The notes beneath the pieces were generated by a model, which was not told the DNA's origin, searched no databases, and was given only the letters and a program-made list of their open reading frames with translations. This document shows positions 6,488 through 15,561 of a stretch of 64,000 nucleotides of DNA, piece after piece (within the stretch, counting starts at the first letter, position 1; each line of letters opens with the position of its first letter). The stretch covers positions 1 through 64,000 of the forward strand of contig NZ_JAAMOW010000004.1 in assembly GCF_011067135.1 (NCBI RefSeq). The letters run 5' to 3'. Made by a program: the position numbers and the translations under genes. Source of the DNA: Solimonas terrae. Its GTDB lineage: Bacteria; Pseudomonadota; Gammaproteobacteria; Nevskiales; Nevskiaceae.

Positions 6488-7777
6488 CTACTGGCCGTCA
6501 TCGTCCTTTGTCTCGTGCGTGAACCACAGTGCGCCAAAGGTCAGCAGCGCCGCGCCGCTCAGGTAGTAGCCCACGTATTGCAGGCCATAGGTGCGGGCCA
6601 GATACGTGGCAATGTAAGGTGCCAGCGACGCACCGACGATGCCTGCGAGATTGAAGGTCAGCGACGCGCCGGTGTAGCGCACGGCGGTCGGGAACAGCTC
6701 GGAGAGAATGGTGCCGAGCGGGCCGTAAGTCAGGCCCATGAGCGCCAGGCCCAGCGCCAGCGTCAGCAGCACGCCGACCAGCCCGCCGCCGAACAGCGGC
6801 GCGAGGATCAGCCCGAAGCCGGCGATCAGGGCGCTGACCCACAACAGCGTGCGGCGTCGGCCGTAGCGATCCGCGAGTCGTGCCGACCACGGAATCGTCG
6901 CTGCAAAGAACAGGATGCCGAACAGCTGGATCATCAGGAACTGCTGGCGCGGATAACCCAGCGCGGTTGTTCCCCAGGACAGCGCGAACACCGTCATCAG
7001 GTAGAACAGCACGAAGGTCGCGACCGCGATCAGCGTGCCGAGCAGCAGCGCCTTCGGCTGATCGCGCAGCACGCCGAGCATCGGCACGCGCACGCGTTCG
7101 TGCCTGGCGAGCGCGCGTTTGAACGCCGGCGTTTCCTGTATGCGCAGCCGCACGTACAGGCCCATGAACACCAGCAGCGAACTCGCCAGGAACGGAATGC
7201 GCCAGCCGAAGTTGAAGAACTGCGTATCGCTCAGGGTTTCCGACAGCAGCAGGAAGGTGCCGCCGGAGCAGATGAAGCCGAGCGGCGCGCCGAGTTGCGG
7301 GAACATGCCGTACCAGGCGCGCTTGCCGGGCGGCGCGTTTTCGGTGGCGAGCAGCACGGCGCCGCCCCATTCGCCGCCGAGGCCGAGGCCCTGGCCGAAG
7401 CGGCACAGTGCGAGCAGCAGCGGCGCCAGCGTGCCGATCTGCGCATAGGTCGGCAGCAGGCCGATCGCGACGGTCGACAGGCCCATCGTCAGCAGCGCGG
7501 CAACCAGCGTCGCCTTGCGGCCGATGCGATCGCCGAAATGACCGAACAGGGCGGAGCCGATCGGCCGCGCAAAGAAGGCGATCGCGAAAGTTGCCAGCGA
7601 CTGCAGCACTGCGGACGCCGGATCGCCGGCCGGGAAGAACAGCTTCGGGAACACCAGCACCGCGGCGGTCGCGTAGATGTAGAAATCGAAGAACTCGATC
7701 GTCGTGCCGATCATGCTCGCGAACAGCACGCGGCGCGGAGAGTTGGCCGCAGCCGCTGCTGCGCTCGTATGGTTCAT
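6488..7777 (-). CDS. MFS transporter, metabolite:H+ symporter (MHS) family
   Basis: The 429-residue, 12-helix inner-membrane permease begins with the MHS hallmark GTTIEFFDFYIYATAA (near 27), then ARPIGSALFGHFGDRIGRKA (near 70) and GLGLGGEWGGAVLLATENAP (near 130). Relatives include ProP, ShiA and KgtP-like carriers of osmolytes, shikimate or dicarboxylates; the substrate here is unknown. No ProP-type C-terminal coiled coil is present, so osmosensing is unlikely. The gene reads toward the first MFS gene across a repeat-filled gap, so the two may be separately expressed. Confidence 0.87.
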   Translation of the reverse strand: MNHTSAAAAAANSPRRVLFASMIGTTIEFFDFYIYATAAVLVFPKLFFPAGDPASAVLQSLATFAIAFFARPIGSALFGHFGDRIGRKATLVAALLTMGLSTVAIGLLPTYAQIGTLAPLLLALCRFGQGLGLGGEWGGAVLLATENAPPGKRAWYGMFPQLGAPLGFICSGGTFLLLSETLSDTQFFNFGWRIPFLASSLLVFMGLYVRLRIQETPAFKRALARHERVRVPMLGVLRDQPKALLLGTLIAVATFVLFYLMTVFALSWGTTALGYPRQQFLMIQLFGILFFAATIPWSARLADRYGRRRTLLWVSALIAGFGLILAPLFGGGLVGVLLTLALGLALMGLTYGPLGTILSELFPTAVRYTGASLTFNLAGIVGASLAPYIATYLARTYGLQYVGYYLSGAALLTFGALWFTHETKDDDGQ

Positions 7778-7894
7778 CGCTGCTCCCGGGGTGTCGGCGG
7801 CCGCTGCGCTGGCGGCGCGCGAGTGCGACGGATTGTGCTGCAGGAGTCGTCCGTGGCGCTAGACTTGGTCGCGAGTGCCTCCGGAGGAAATGCC

Positions 7895-8149
7895 ATGAAA
7901 ACGACGATCATCTGTGCCGCTGCGCTGAGTGCCCTGCTGCTGTCCGCCTGCCATCCGAAGGAGCAGCCGGAGCATGTCGACAAGCAGCAACAGGGCCGCG
8001 ACGAGACGCAGGGCATCCGCAATACCGAGGCGGTCGGATACGCCGGCAACGCGATCGCCGACAAGGTCGATGCCGCGCTCGATGCCAACGACCAGGCCAA
8101 GCAGAAGATGGATGACGCGATCGACGCGCAGACGCAGGACCCGCACTGA
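7895..8149 (+). CDS. Small lipoprotein of unknown function
   Basis: An 84-residue protein with a strong signal and lipobox (ALLLSAC, Cys near 19) is followed by a charged, probably helical mature part rich in Asp, Gln and Lys. A perfect CCGGAGGAAAT ribosome site precedes the ATG. It is divergent from the MHS transporter and converges on thrB. I do not recognise the family. The composition (alanine-aspartate heptad-like stretch from 45 to 80) suggests a small envelope coiled coil. Confidence 0.75.
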   Translation: MKTTIICAAALSALLLSACHPKEQPEHVDKQQQGRDETQGIRNTEAVGYAGNAIADKVDAALDANDQAKQKMDDAIDAQTQDPH

Positions 8150-8216
8150 AGCGCAGACGCGACGCGAGCTGCGACCTGTCGTTCAGGCTGTGCCGCAGTC
8201 GCGGCCTGTGCCGCGC

Positions 8217-9158
8217 CTACAATACCGGCGGCGCGTGCTCGCGGTGATACGCCAGGATGCGGCGATATTGCTCCGGGTCCTTGATGTGCACGACGTCGCC
8301 CTCGCGCGGGAAGGTCCAGTCGTACAGGCGCGACAACCAGAAGCGCAGTGCGGCGGCGCGCAGTACCAGCGGCCAGGCGGCGCGCTCGTTGTCGGTCAGT
8401 TCGCGGCGCGAACGGTATGCGGTGACCATCGCGTCCCAGCGTGAGGGATTGAGCGTGCCGTCCGGCTCGAAACACCAGTCGTTGACGGTGACCGCGAGGT
8501 CGTAGAGCAGCGCGTCGTTGCATGCGTAGTAGAAGTCGATGACGCCGGTCAGGCGATCGTCGACGAACAGCACGTTGTCGCGAAACAGATCGGCGTGAAT
8601 CACGCCCTGCGGCAGGCTCGCCAGATCGATCGACATCTGCTGGGCGAGCTCGTCGTCGATTAGTTTGCGGATCGACGCCTCGCGCGTCTTGCGCGCCAGC
8701 AGGCGGCCGGTCTGTTCGCGCCACAGCGCGCCGCGCGAGTTGTCGCAGTGGCCGGCATAGGACTGGCCTGCGACATGCAGCTCGCCGAGCGCGCGGCCGA
8801 CCTGTCGACATTGTTCGAGCGTGGCGAACAGCACGCTCTGGCCGGTCAGGCGCCGCGTCAGCGCGGCCGGCTTGCCGTTCAGCGTCACCAGATTGCGGCC
8901 GTCGTGCGTGCGCGCCGGCATCGCGCTGGCAAAGCCACGCGACGCGAGGTGATCCATCAGACCCAGAAAAAACGGCAGGTCCGCGTAATTGAGGCGCTCG
9001 AACAGCGTGAGTACCCAGCGGCCGTCTTCGGTGTCGACGAAGTAGTTGGTGTTCTCGACGCCTTCGCCGATTCCCTGGAAGCCGATCAGTGCACCGACCG
9101 GGTATTGCTTGAGGAACCTGCGCAGCTGCGTGTGGCTGACTTTGGTGAAGACGGACAT
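8217..9158 (-). CDS. thrB: Homoserine kinase, APH-like type
   Basis: It would phosphorylate homoserine in threonine biosynthesis. The protein (313 residues) belongs to the aminoglycoside-phosphotransferase fold rather than the GHMP fold of E. coli ThrB. The catalytic loop is QGVIHADLFRDNVLF (near 184), with Asp and Asn in HxDxxxxN. The metal-binding motif follows in GVIDFYYACNDALLYDLA. The N-terminal GVENTNYFVDTEDGRWVLT is the nucleotide-binding strand region. The family and full length make the assignment firm. The gene stands alone on the minus strand, with a possible TAGAAT -10 box at 9201-9206. Confidence 0.92.
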   Translation of the reverse strand: MSVFTKVSHTQLRRFLKQYPVGALIGFQGIGEGVENTNYFVDTEDGRWVLTLFERLNYADLPFFLGLMDHLASRGFASAMPARTHDGRNLVTLNGKPAALTRRLTGQSVLFATLEQCRQVGRALGELHVAGQSYAGHCDNSRGALWREQTGRLLARKTREASIRKLIDDELAQQMSIDLASLPQGVIHADLFRDNVLFVDDRLTGVIDFYYACNDALLYDLAVTVNDWCFEPDGTLNPSRWDAMVTAYRSRRELTDNERAAWPLVLRAAALRFWLSRLYDWTFPREGDVVHIKDPEQYRRILAYHREHAPPVL

Positions 9159-9366
9159 GGGGCGTCGCGGTTGGGGGAATGCGGGCGGATGGCGTGCCCG
9201 ATTCTATCGTCTCGCGCCGTTCAGGAAACGTTGCACAGGCGTCGCGCGCGAAGGCAGCGTGCGCGAGGACGGCGGCTGGAGGCGCAGCGTACATGGAGTA
9301 CGTGAGCATTCCGGGCAACCGCCCTTGCGCAAGACGCCGGAGCGCAGCAGCCTGTGCGGCGTGTCC

Positions 9367-10866
9367 TCAGCGGCGCCAGAACGCCGGCGTGAAGATCACC
9401 AGCAGCGTGAACACTTCGAGGCGGCCGACCAGCATGGCGACGATCAGCACCCACTTGCCGAACGTGCTGATGCCGGCCGCATTGGCGACCACGCTGTTGA
9501 GGCCGGGGCCGGTGTTGTTGATCGCGCCGGCGACCGCCGAAAGCGCGGTCAGGGCATCGAGGCCGGTGCCGATCATGATGCAGGTCAGCAGGATGGTGGC
9601 GCCGATGTAGATCGAGAAGAAGCCGCCGATCGCGTACACCACGGTATCGGGCACGAGCTTGTTCTCGATCTTGATCGGCACTTCGGCGTTCGGGTGGATC
9701 AGGTGCCGCGTTTCGCGGCCGGCCTGCTTGAGAAACAGCACGAGGCGTATGACCTTGACGCCGCCGCCGGTGCCGCCGCCGCAGCTGCCGAAGAAGGTGA
9801 TCAGCACGACCAGCAGCGGTGCGAACAGCGGCCAGCCGCTGGGATTGGCAATCGCGAAGCCGGTACTGGTGCCGTACGCGACGACCGTGAACAGGCCGTT
9901 GCGGATGGCACTGCCGAGATCCGCGTAGCCGCCGTACAGATAGAGCGTCGTGCAGACCACGCTGCCGATCACGGCATAGATCGCGAGGAAGGCGCGGAAC
10001 TCGGTATTGCGCCAGTACAGTGCCAGCGAGCGCCCGTCCCAGGCCAGATAGTGCAGGGCGAAGTTCGATGCACCGACCAGCATGAAAACCATCGCCGCAA
10101 TCTCGATGCCGAGGCTGTGGTAGTAGCCGATGCTGGCGTCATGCGTCGAGAAGCCGCCGGTCGCCAGCGTCGACATCGCATGGCAGATCGCATCGAAGGG
10201 CGTCATGCCGAGCGCGTAGAAGATCACGGCGCAGGCGAATGTCAGCACCACGTAGACGGCCCACAGCGCGCGCGCGCTGTGCATGATGCGCGGCGTCAGC
10301 TTGTTGTCCTTCATCGGCCCCGGTGTTTCGGCCTTGTACAGCTGCATGCCGCCGACGCCGAGCATCGGCAGCACGGCAACGGCGAGCACGATGATGCCCA
10401 TGCCGCCGAGCCAGTGCAGTTGCGAGCGGTAGTAGAGGATCGCCCGCGGCATGTCGTCGAGGCCGGCGGCGATGGTCGTTGCGCCGGTCGTGGTCAGGCC
10501 GGACACCGCTTCGAACAGCGCCTCGGTGTAGCTGTGCCAGCCGACGTGCGTGACCAGCAGCGGCACCGCACCGAAGGCCGACAGCACCGCCCAGAACAGC
10601 ACGACGACGAGAAAGCCGTCGCGCATCTTGAGGTCGCCGCGATGTCGCCGCACCGGCCACCAGACCAGCGCACCGACCGACAGCGACAGGCCCATGCTTT
10701 CGAGGAACGAGCTTGCGGTGCCGCCGCCGTACCAGAGGTCGACGAGGATCGGCGGCAGCATCGTCGTCGAGAAGCACATCAGGAGAATGCCGGTGATGCG
10801 CTGCACGGCGGCGAAGCGCCGGCGCGGCTGCTGCAGCGGCACGCTGTGGGTCAGCGACAGGCGCAT
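9367..10866 (-). CDS. trkH: Trk potassium uptake membrane subunit
   Basis: TrkH is the K+-translocating inner-membrane subunit gated by TrkA. The 499-residue protein has four pore repeats with selectivity-filter glycines visible in SGLTTTGATT (near 142), STLATGGFSTHD (near 235), VVAYGTSTGFA (near 334) and INNTGPGLN (near 458). The loop GSCGGGTGGGVKVIR (near 372) is typical of TrkH. The ATG directly abuts the TAA of trkA, so translation is coupled. The last ~130 bp before the gene end and the 208-bp gap to thrB show no further gene. Confidence 0.96.
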   Translation of the reverse strand: MRLSLTHSVPLQQPRRRFAAVQRITGILLMCFSTTMLPPILVDLWYGGGTASSFLESMGLSLSVGALVWWPVRRHRGDLKMRDGFLVVVLFWAVLSAFGAVPLLVTHVGWHSYTEALFEAVSGLTTTGATTIAAGLDDMPRAILYYRSQLHWLGGMGIIVLAVAVLPMLGVGGMQLYKAETPGPMKDNKLTPRIMHSARALWAVYVVLTFACAVIFYALGMTPFDAICHAMSTLATGGFSTHDASIGYYHSLGIEIAAMVFMLVGASNFALHYLAWDGRSLALYWRNTEFRAFLAIYAVIGSVVCTTLYLYGGYADLGSAIRNGLFTVVAYGTSTGFAIANPSGWPLFAPLLVVLITFFGSCGGGTGGGVKVIRLVLFLKQAGRETRHLIHPNAEVPIKIENKLVPDTVVYAIGGFFSIYIGATILLTCIMIGTGLDALTALSAVAGAINNTGPGLNSVVANAAGISTFGKWVLIVAMLVGRLEVFTLLVIFTPAFWRR

Positions 10867-12243
10867 TTACAGAAGCGAAAAGCCGACCTGGAAGAGCTTT
10901 TCGACATCGTTGACTTTCTTCTTGTCGACGATGAACAGGATCACGTGATCCTCGGCCTCGATCACGGTGTCGTGATGCGCGATGATCACCTCGTCGCCGC
11001 GCACGACCGCGCCGATCGTGGTGCCGGCCGGCAACTTGATCTCTTCGAGGCGGCGACCGACGACCTTCGAATTGTGGCGGTCGCCGTGCGCCACCGCTTC
11101 GATCGCTTCGGCGGCGCCGCGGCGCAGCGAGTGCACACGCACGACATCGCCGCGACGCACGCGTGACAGCAGCGCCGAGACGGTCGACTGCTGCGGCGAG
11201 ATCGCGACGTCGATGCTGCCGCCTTCGACCAGTTCGACGTACGAGAGCCGGTTGATCAGGCACAGCGCCTTGCGCGCACCGAGCCGCTTGGCGAGCATCG
11301 CCGAGAGGATATTGGCCTCGTCGTCGTTGGTGATCGCGCAGAACACGTCGATGTCCTCGATGTTCTCTTCGCGCAGCAGCGCCTCGTTGGCGCCATCGCC
11401 GGACAGCACCACGGCGTTGTGCAGATGCTCGGACAGGAAGCGCGCGCGTTCGCGCGAGCGTTCGATCAGCTTGACCTGGATGCGACCGTCTTCCAGCGCC
11501 TTGGCGAGCCGGAAGCCGATGTTGCCGCCGCCGGCCAGCATCACGCGCCGCACCGGGCGATCGAGACGGCGCAGCTCGGCGATGATCTTCGGCGCGTTGT
11601 GCGCGGCCGAGACGAAGAACACCTCGTCGTCGGCTTCGATCGTGGTGTCGCCTTCCGGGATGATCGGCCGGCCGCGGCGGTAGATCGCGGCGACGCGGGC
11701 GTCGACACCCGGCAGGTGCAGCGGCAGCTCCTTGAGCTGGCGCGAGACGAGCGGGCCGCCGTAGTACGCACGCACGCCGACCAGCTGCACCTTGCCGTCG
11801 GCAAAATCGACGACTTGCAGCGCGCCCGGATATTCGATCAGGCGCTTGATCTGGTTGGTGACCAGCTGCTCCGGCGAGATATGCATGTCGACCGGCAGCG
11901 CTTCGGCGCCGAACAGCTTGTCCTCGCGCAGGTATTCGGTGGCCCGAATGCGCGCGATCTTGGTCGGGGTCTTGAACAGGGTGTCGGCGATCTTGCACGC
12001 CAGCATGTTGGTTTCGTCACTGTCGGTGACGGCGATGATCATGTCGGCATCGTCGGCGCCGGCTTCGCGCAGCACCATCGGATACGAGGCGTGGCCCTTG
12101 ACCGTGCGCAGGTCGAGACGCTCCTGCAGATCGTTGAGCGCGGCCGCGTCGGTATCGACGACGGTCACGTCGTTGCGCTCGTTGGTGAGGTTCTCCGCCA
12201 GCGTGGAGCCCACCTGGCCCGCGCCGAGAATGACGATTTTCAT
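10867..12243 (-). CDS. trkA: Trk potassium uptake NAD-binding regulator
   Basis: TrkA is the peripheral cytoplasmic ring that gates TrkH. The 458 residues form two tandem RCK_N-RCK_C units. The first begins [19 protein letters not shown] (GxGxxG) with acidic VVDTDAAAL, the second has [17 protein letters not shown] near 233. This is the usual two-unit TrkA length. It is the first gene of trkA-trkH. Its promoter should lie in the 309-bp gap to rsmB, which also holds a palindrome and a plus-strand RNA candidate, so potassium uptake may be regulated there. Confidence 0.96.
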   Translation of the reverse strand: MKIVILGAGQVGSTLAENLTNERNDVTVVDTDAAALNDLQERLDLRTVKGHASYPMVLREAGADDADMIIAVTDSDETNMLACKIADTLFKTPTKIARIRATEYLREDKLFGAEALPVDMHISPEQLVTNQIKRLIEYPGALQVVDFADGKVQLVGVRAYYGGPLVSRQLKELPLHLPGVDARVAAIYRRGRPIIPEGDTTIEADDEVFFVSAAHNAPKIIAELRRLDRPVRRVMLAGGGNIGFRLAKALEDGRIQVKLIERSRERARFLSEHLHNAVVLSGDGANEALLREENIEDIDVFCAITNDDEANILSAMLAKRLGARKALCLINRLSYVELVEGGSIDVAISPQQSTVSALLSRVRRGDVVRVHSLRRGAAEAIEAVAHGDRHNSKVVGRRLEEIKLPAGTTIGAVVRGDEVIIAHHDTVIEAEDHVILFIVDKKKVNDVEKLFQVGFSLL

Positions 12244-12367
12244 GGGCCGCGCACCTTACGCCCCTTGGATGCTGCACCGCAAGATACGCGGCCCGGCGGT
12301 GCTTCGGCGACGTGTCGGCAGCATTTGGGGGTTTTGTAGGAAGATCCTGATGGATGGATTTTTACTA

Positions 12368-12397
12368 TGTCGCCATTTGGCGACAGCAACCTATAGT
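12368..12397 (+). promoter_or_regulatory. 18-bp palindrome followed by a -10-like box
   Basis: TGTCGCCATTTGGCGACA (12368-12385) has perfect 7-bp arms around a 4-nt centre. It is followed 6 nt later by TATAGT (12392-12397). The -35 position is poor and is covered by the palindrome, which suggests a regulator-dependent promoter for the downstream RNA candidate or for divergent trkA. Confidence 0.5.
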
Positions 12398-12403
12398 CAA
12401 GCC

Positions 12404-12554
12404 TCGTCGGCGCTGAGCTGCAAAGCTCGCGCAGTCGGGGTGTGCTTCCTGGTTGTATTGGGGAGTCCGGCGGGCGGTCGTCGCTTCGGGGGAGGCGACG
12501 GCCGTACCGTTTCCCCAGAGCGGTGCCATGACCTCGCTTCGGCGAGGTTTTTTT
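12404..12554 (+). ncRNA. Candidate structured small RNA between trkA and rsmB
   Basis: This stretch has no plausible protein but strong secondary structure. GAGCTGCAAAGCTC forms a short hairpin near its 5' end. A long hairpin spans 12459-12517, with outer TGGGGA/TCCCCA and inner GGTCGTCGC/GCGACGGCC pairing. A UUCG terminator hairpin with seven T closes it. It reads on the plus strand, divergent from trkA and convergent with rsmB, and no plus-strand protein gene explains the terminator. The 5' end is estimated from TATAGT at 12392. I do not recognise an RNA family. Confidence 0.5.
12531..12554 (+). terminator. Intrinsic terminator with UUCG loop
   Basis: Arms ACCTCGC and GCGAGGT enclose TTCG and are followed by seven T (12548-12554). 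The polarity fits plus-strand transcription only, so it cannot serve rsmB. The T run overlaps the rsmB stop codon. Confidence 0.85.
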
Positions 12555-13878
12555 ATGGGCGATCGTCGCCGGTCTTGCGCAGCGCCGCGTAATAAAATCC
12601 GTCATGCGCCGGGCTCGGGGCGATACGCCGGCCGCAGGCTGTGGCCTCGCCCCAGTCGGCCGTGATCGGCAGGCATTCGGCGTTGTCGTGCAGGCCTACG
12701 AAGCGCTGCACCGTATCGTCACCTTCCGCGCGCAGCAGCGAGCAGGTCGCATAGAGCAGCCGTCCACCCGGCTTGAGCAGGCGCCAGACACTCTTCAGCA
12801 GGCGCAGCTGCTGACCCTGCAGGCCGCTGATATCGCTTTCGCGGCGCAACCACTTGATGTCCGGATGCCGGCGGATGACCCCGGTGCCGGAACAGGGCGC
12901 ATCGAGCAGGATGCGGTGAAAGGGTTTGCCGTCCCACCAGCGCGCCGGTTCGCCGCCATCGCCAGCCAGCAGGCGCGCATCGAGGCGCAGCCGACGCAGG
13001 TTTTCGTCGACCCGGATCAGGCGCTGCGGGTCACGGTCCAGTGCCGTCAATTCGATGTCCGCGCGTTCGAGGATGTGCGCCGACTTGCCGCCCGGCGCAG
13101 CGCAGGCGTCGAGCACGCGCTGGCCGGCCTGCAGCTCGAGAAGATCGACGGCCAGCTGCGCCGAGGCGTCCTGCACCGACACCTGGCCGCCGTTGAAGCC
13201 GGGAATCTTTTCGACGGCGCGCGGCTCGGCCAGCATCACCGCGTCCGGCACGTCGGCCACCGCCTGTGCGGCGATGTTCATCTCGGAGAGGCGCTGCAGA
13301 TAGGCATCGCGCGTCAGGCGCCGGCGATTGACGCGCAGCGTCAGCGGGCCCTGGGCATTGTTGGCGGCGAGAATCGCCGGCCACTGCGTCGGCCAGTCGA
13401 CGCGGATCTGTTCGACCAGCCACGCCGGGTGCGAATGACGGATGGCCTCGTCGTCGGGCAGGCCCGCTTCGAGCTCGACATGCTCGCGCGTGTAGCGACG
13501 CAGCACCGCGTTGATGAAACCCTGTGCCTGCGGCCGCTTCATGATCTCGGCGGCGGCCACCGTTTCGTTGATCGCGGCGTGCGCGGGTGTCGCCAGATTG
13601 CGCAGCTGGTACAGGCCGACCAGCAGCAGGCAGTGAATCTCGTCGTCGACAGCCAGCGGCTTGTCCATCATCCGCGCCGTCAGCCATTGCAGCAGCGACA
13701 GTTCGCGCAGTACGCCGTAGGCGAGCAAACGGGTCATCGCCGCGTCGGACGGCACGCGGAAGCGATTGATCGGCAGCATCGCGTCGTCGAGGCTGCTGCC
13801 ACGCAAGACGCGACTGACGGCACGCGCGGCGCTGGCGCGAACATTGGCGTGGGAACGGGACGACGGCGCAGGTTTCAT
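12553..13878 (-). CDS. rsmB: 16S rRNA m5C967 methyltransferase
   Basis: RsmB methylates C967 of 16S rRNA using S-adenosylmethionine. Residues 1-140 form the NusB-like RNA-binding domain (ANVRASAARAVSRVLRG at the start). The catalytic part carries the SAM motif VLDACAAPGGKSAHILE (near 255), DAPCSGTGVIRRHPDIKW (near 322) and YATCSLLRAEGD (near 378). The two cysteines in PCS and TCS are the release and nucleophile pair. At 441 residues it is full length. It follows fmt in the conserved def-fmt-rsmB-trkA order, here with two small genes inserted. Confidence 0.95.
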   Translation of the reverse strand: MKPAPSSRSHANVRASAARAVSRVLRGSSLDDAMLPINRFRVPSDAAMTRLLAYGVLRELSLLQWLTARMMDKPLAVDDEIHCLLLVGLYQLRNLATPAHAAINETVAAAEIMKRPQAQGFINAVLRRYTREHVELEAGLPDDEAIRHSHPAWLVEQIRVDWPTQWPAILAANNAQGPLTLRVNRRRLTRDAYLQRLSEMNIAAQAVADVPDAVMLAEPRAVEKIPGFNGGQVSVQDASAQLAVDLLELQAGQRVLDACAAPGGKSAHILERADIELTALDRDPQRLIRVDENLRRLRLDARLLAGDGGEPARWWDGKPFHRILLDAPCSGTGVIRRHPDIKWLRRESDISGLQGQQLRLLKSVWRLLKPGGRLLYATCSLLRAEGDDTVQRFVGLHDNAECLPITADWGEATACGRRIAPSPAHDGFYYAALRKTGDDRP

Positions 13879-13956
13879 CGCGGCGGCAGCGGCAAGGGGC
13901 GCCCATCATAGACGCCGCGCCGCCACGCGACGCCGAACGCCGCCGCGGCGGCGGCC

Positions 13957-14334
13957 TTACACGCCGTGATAGTGCTCTTCGCGCTCGATCAGGGCGAGAA
14001 ATTCCTGCTGATGGCGCCTGACCGTGGCGCGCGCCCACAGCTGCAGCCCGCGCACGGCAAACCAGATCGCGCCGGCAAGCAGCGCATTGGCCAGCACGAT
14101 CGCAGTGATCGCCTGCGGGTCAACGAGCCAGGATCCGTCGGCGCGCATCAAGGGCGTCGCGCCAAAGGTCTGCATGTGCGCCCATGCGTCCGGCATGGCG
14201 ATCTCGACGACGCTGACGGCCAGCGCACCGATCACCAGCCACTTGCGGACGGCGATCCACGCGAGATTGAGGAACAGCAGACCGGCGAGGACCAGTTTCA
14301 GCGGACCGAGGGCGGCGGCAATCTGTATCAGCAT
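13957..14334 (-). CDS. Small integral membrane protein of unknown function
   Basis: A 125-residue protein with about three hydrophobic segments (residues 2-25, 28-45 and 75-95) and a charged C-terminal tail. I placed the start at the second ATG because GGAG lies 6 nt before it, while the ATG four codons earlier has no ribosome site. No family is recognised. It lies between the PF09791-like gene and rsmB on the same strand and may be co-transcribed with the fmt cluster. Confidence 0.6.
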   Translation of the reverse strand: MLIQIAAALGPLKLVLAGLLFLNLAWIAVRKWLVIGALAVSVVEIAMPDAWAHMQTFGATPLMRADGSWLVDPQAITAIVLANALLAGAIWFAVRGLQLWARATVRRHQQEFLALIEREEHYHGV

Positions 14335-14445
14335 GAGCGTCTCCATGCGTGGCCGGTCGGGGCCGGCACGTGCATGCAGAATAGGCAGCGACGAGCTGCC
14401 GCGACGGCCGTGTTCGACGTACGGTGGTTTTTGTGCGACGGACAG

Positions 14446-14631
14446 CTAGCGATCGGGTCCGGCGGCCTTGCGTCGCTCGAGAATCGCGTCGACTTCGGCT
14501 TGCCAGCGCTGCATCTGCTCGGCGTAGTCGTCGAGTACGCATTGCGCGCAGCCGCCGAAGCAGCAGTCCGGGCGTTCGGGCGGCGGCGGCAGATCGTCGT
14601 CGTCGCGCGTCGTCCCGGACGCCGAGTTCAT
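14446..14631 (-). CDS. Small cysteine-rich protein, oxidoreductase-like N-terminal domain family
   Basis: The 61-residue product has the signature PPPPERPDCCFGGCAQCVLD followed by YAEQMQRWQ, which I associate with the PF09791 'oxidoreductase-like, N-terminal' family. Its biochemical role is not established. The four cysteines (CC, C, C within ten residues) could bind a metal. Its ATG overlaps the fmt TGA as ATGA, so the two are translationally coupled and the protein is real despite its size. Confidence 0.78.
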   Translation of the reverse strand: MNSASGTTRDDDDLPPPPERPDCCFGGCAQCVLDDYAEQMQRWQAEVDAILERRKAAGPDR

Positions 14632-15554
14632 GCGAAGCGCCGGCCGGACAGCGCGCGGCCGCTGGCGATCTGCGCCGCCTGCAGGGCTTTGCCGCCCGGC
14701 CATTGCAGCTGCAGCAGGCGCACGAGGCCGTCGCCGCTGGCGACGCCGACGCCGTCGGCGTCGGCGCTGACGATCGTGCCGGGGGCGGCGGCCGCAGCGG
14801 CCGGAGCCGCCTGCGCCATCAGCACGCGCACGCGCTCGCCGTCGAGTTCGCTCCAGGCCATCGGTACCGGATTGAACGCGCGCACGCGGCGCGCGATCTG
14901 TTCGGCCGGCTGCGACCAGTCGATGCGCGCTTCGTCCTTGTCGAGCTTGCGCGCGTAGGTCACCCCGTCGGCCGCTTGCGGCGTCGCCTGAAGTTCGCCG
15001 CGCGCCAGTTGCGTGACGGCAGCGACGATCAGCCGCGCGCCGAGTGCGGCGAGCTCGTCGTGCAAGGATGCCGCGGTGGTCGTGTCGGTGATCGCCACCG
15101 GCTCGCGGAGCAGCATCGGCCCGGTGTCGAGGCCGGCTTCCATCTGCATGATGGTCACCCCGGTCTGGCGGTCGCCGGCCTCGATCGCGCGCTGGATCGG
15201 CGCGGCACCACGCCAGCGCGGCAGCAGCGAGGCGTGAATGTTGAAGCAACCATGCTGCGGAATGTCGAGCACCGCCTGCGGCAGAATCAGGCCGTAGGCG
15301 ACGACCACCATCAACGCCGGTGCCAGTTCCCGCAATTGCCGTTGTTCGGCCTCGCCGCGCAGCCGTTCCGGCCTGAACAGCGGCAGCCCGAGTTCGAGCG
15401 CCCGCTGTGCGACCGGCGAGGCTGCGAGCTTGCGGCCACGGCCAGCCGGACGGTCGGGCTGGGTATAGACACCGACGATCTGATGGCCGGCGGCATGCAG
15501 CGCATCAAGCGCAGCGACGGCAAAGTCCGGCGTGCCGGCAAAAACCAGTCTCAA
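14628..15554 (-). CDS. fmt: Methionyl-tRNA formyltransferase
   Basis: Fmt formylates initiator Met-tRNA with 10-formyl-tetrahydrofolate. The start is a TTG giving (M)RLVFAGTPDFAVAAL, which matches the family start; the in-frame ATG further upstream would add residues encoded inside the preceding gene. Catalytic motifs are HASLLPRWRGAAPIQRAI (near 110) and the Asp in GLDTGPML (near 145). The C-terminal OB-like tRNA-binding domain follows residue 205. It has 308 residues, near the E. coli length. It sits 7 nt after a secreted-protein gene and overlaps a cysteine-rich gene, so all belong to the def operon. Confidence 0.95.
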   Translation of the reverse strand: MRLVFAGTPDFAVAALDALHAAGHQIVGVYTQPDRPAGRGRKLAASPVAQRALELGLPLFRPERLRGEAEQRQLRELAPALMVVVAYGLILPQAVLDIPQHGCFNIHASLLPRWRGAAPIQRAIEAGDRQTGVTIMQMEAGLDTGPMLLREPVAITDTTTAASLHDELAALGARLIVAAVTQLARGELQATPQAADGVTYARKLDKDEARIDWSQPAEQIARRVRAFNPVPMAWSELDGERVRVLMAQAAPAAAAAAPGTIVSADADGVGVASGDGLVRLLQLQWPGGKALQAAQIASGRALSGRRFA

Positions 15555-15561
15555 CGGGCGC

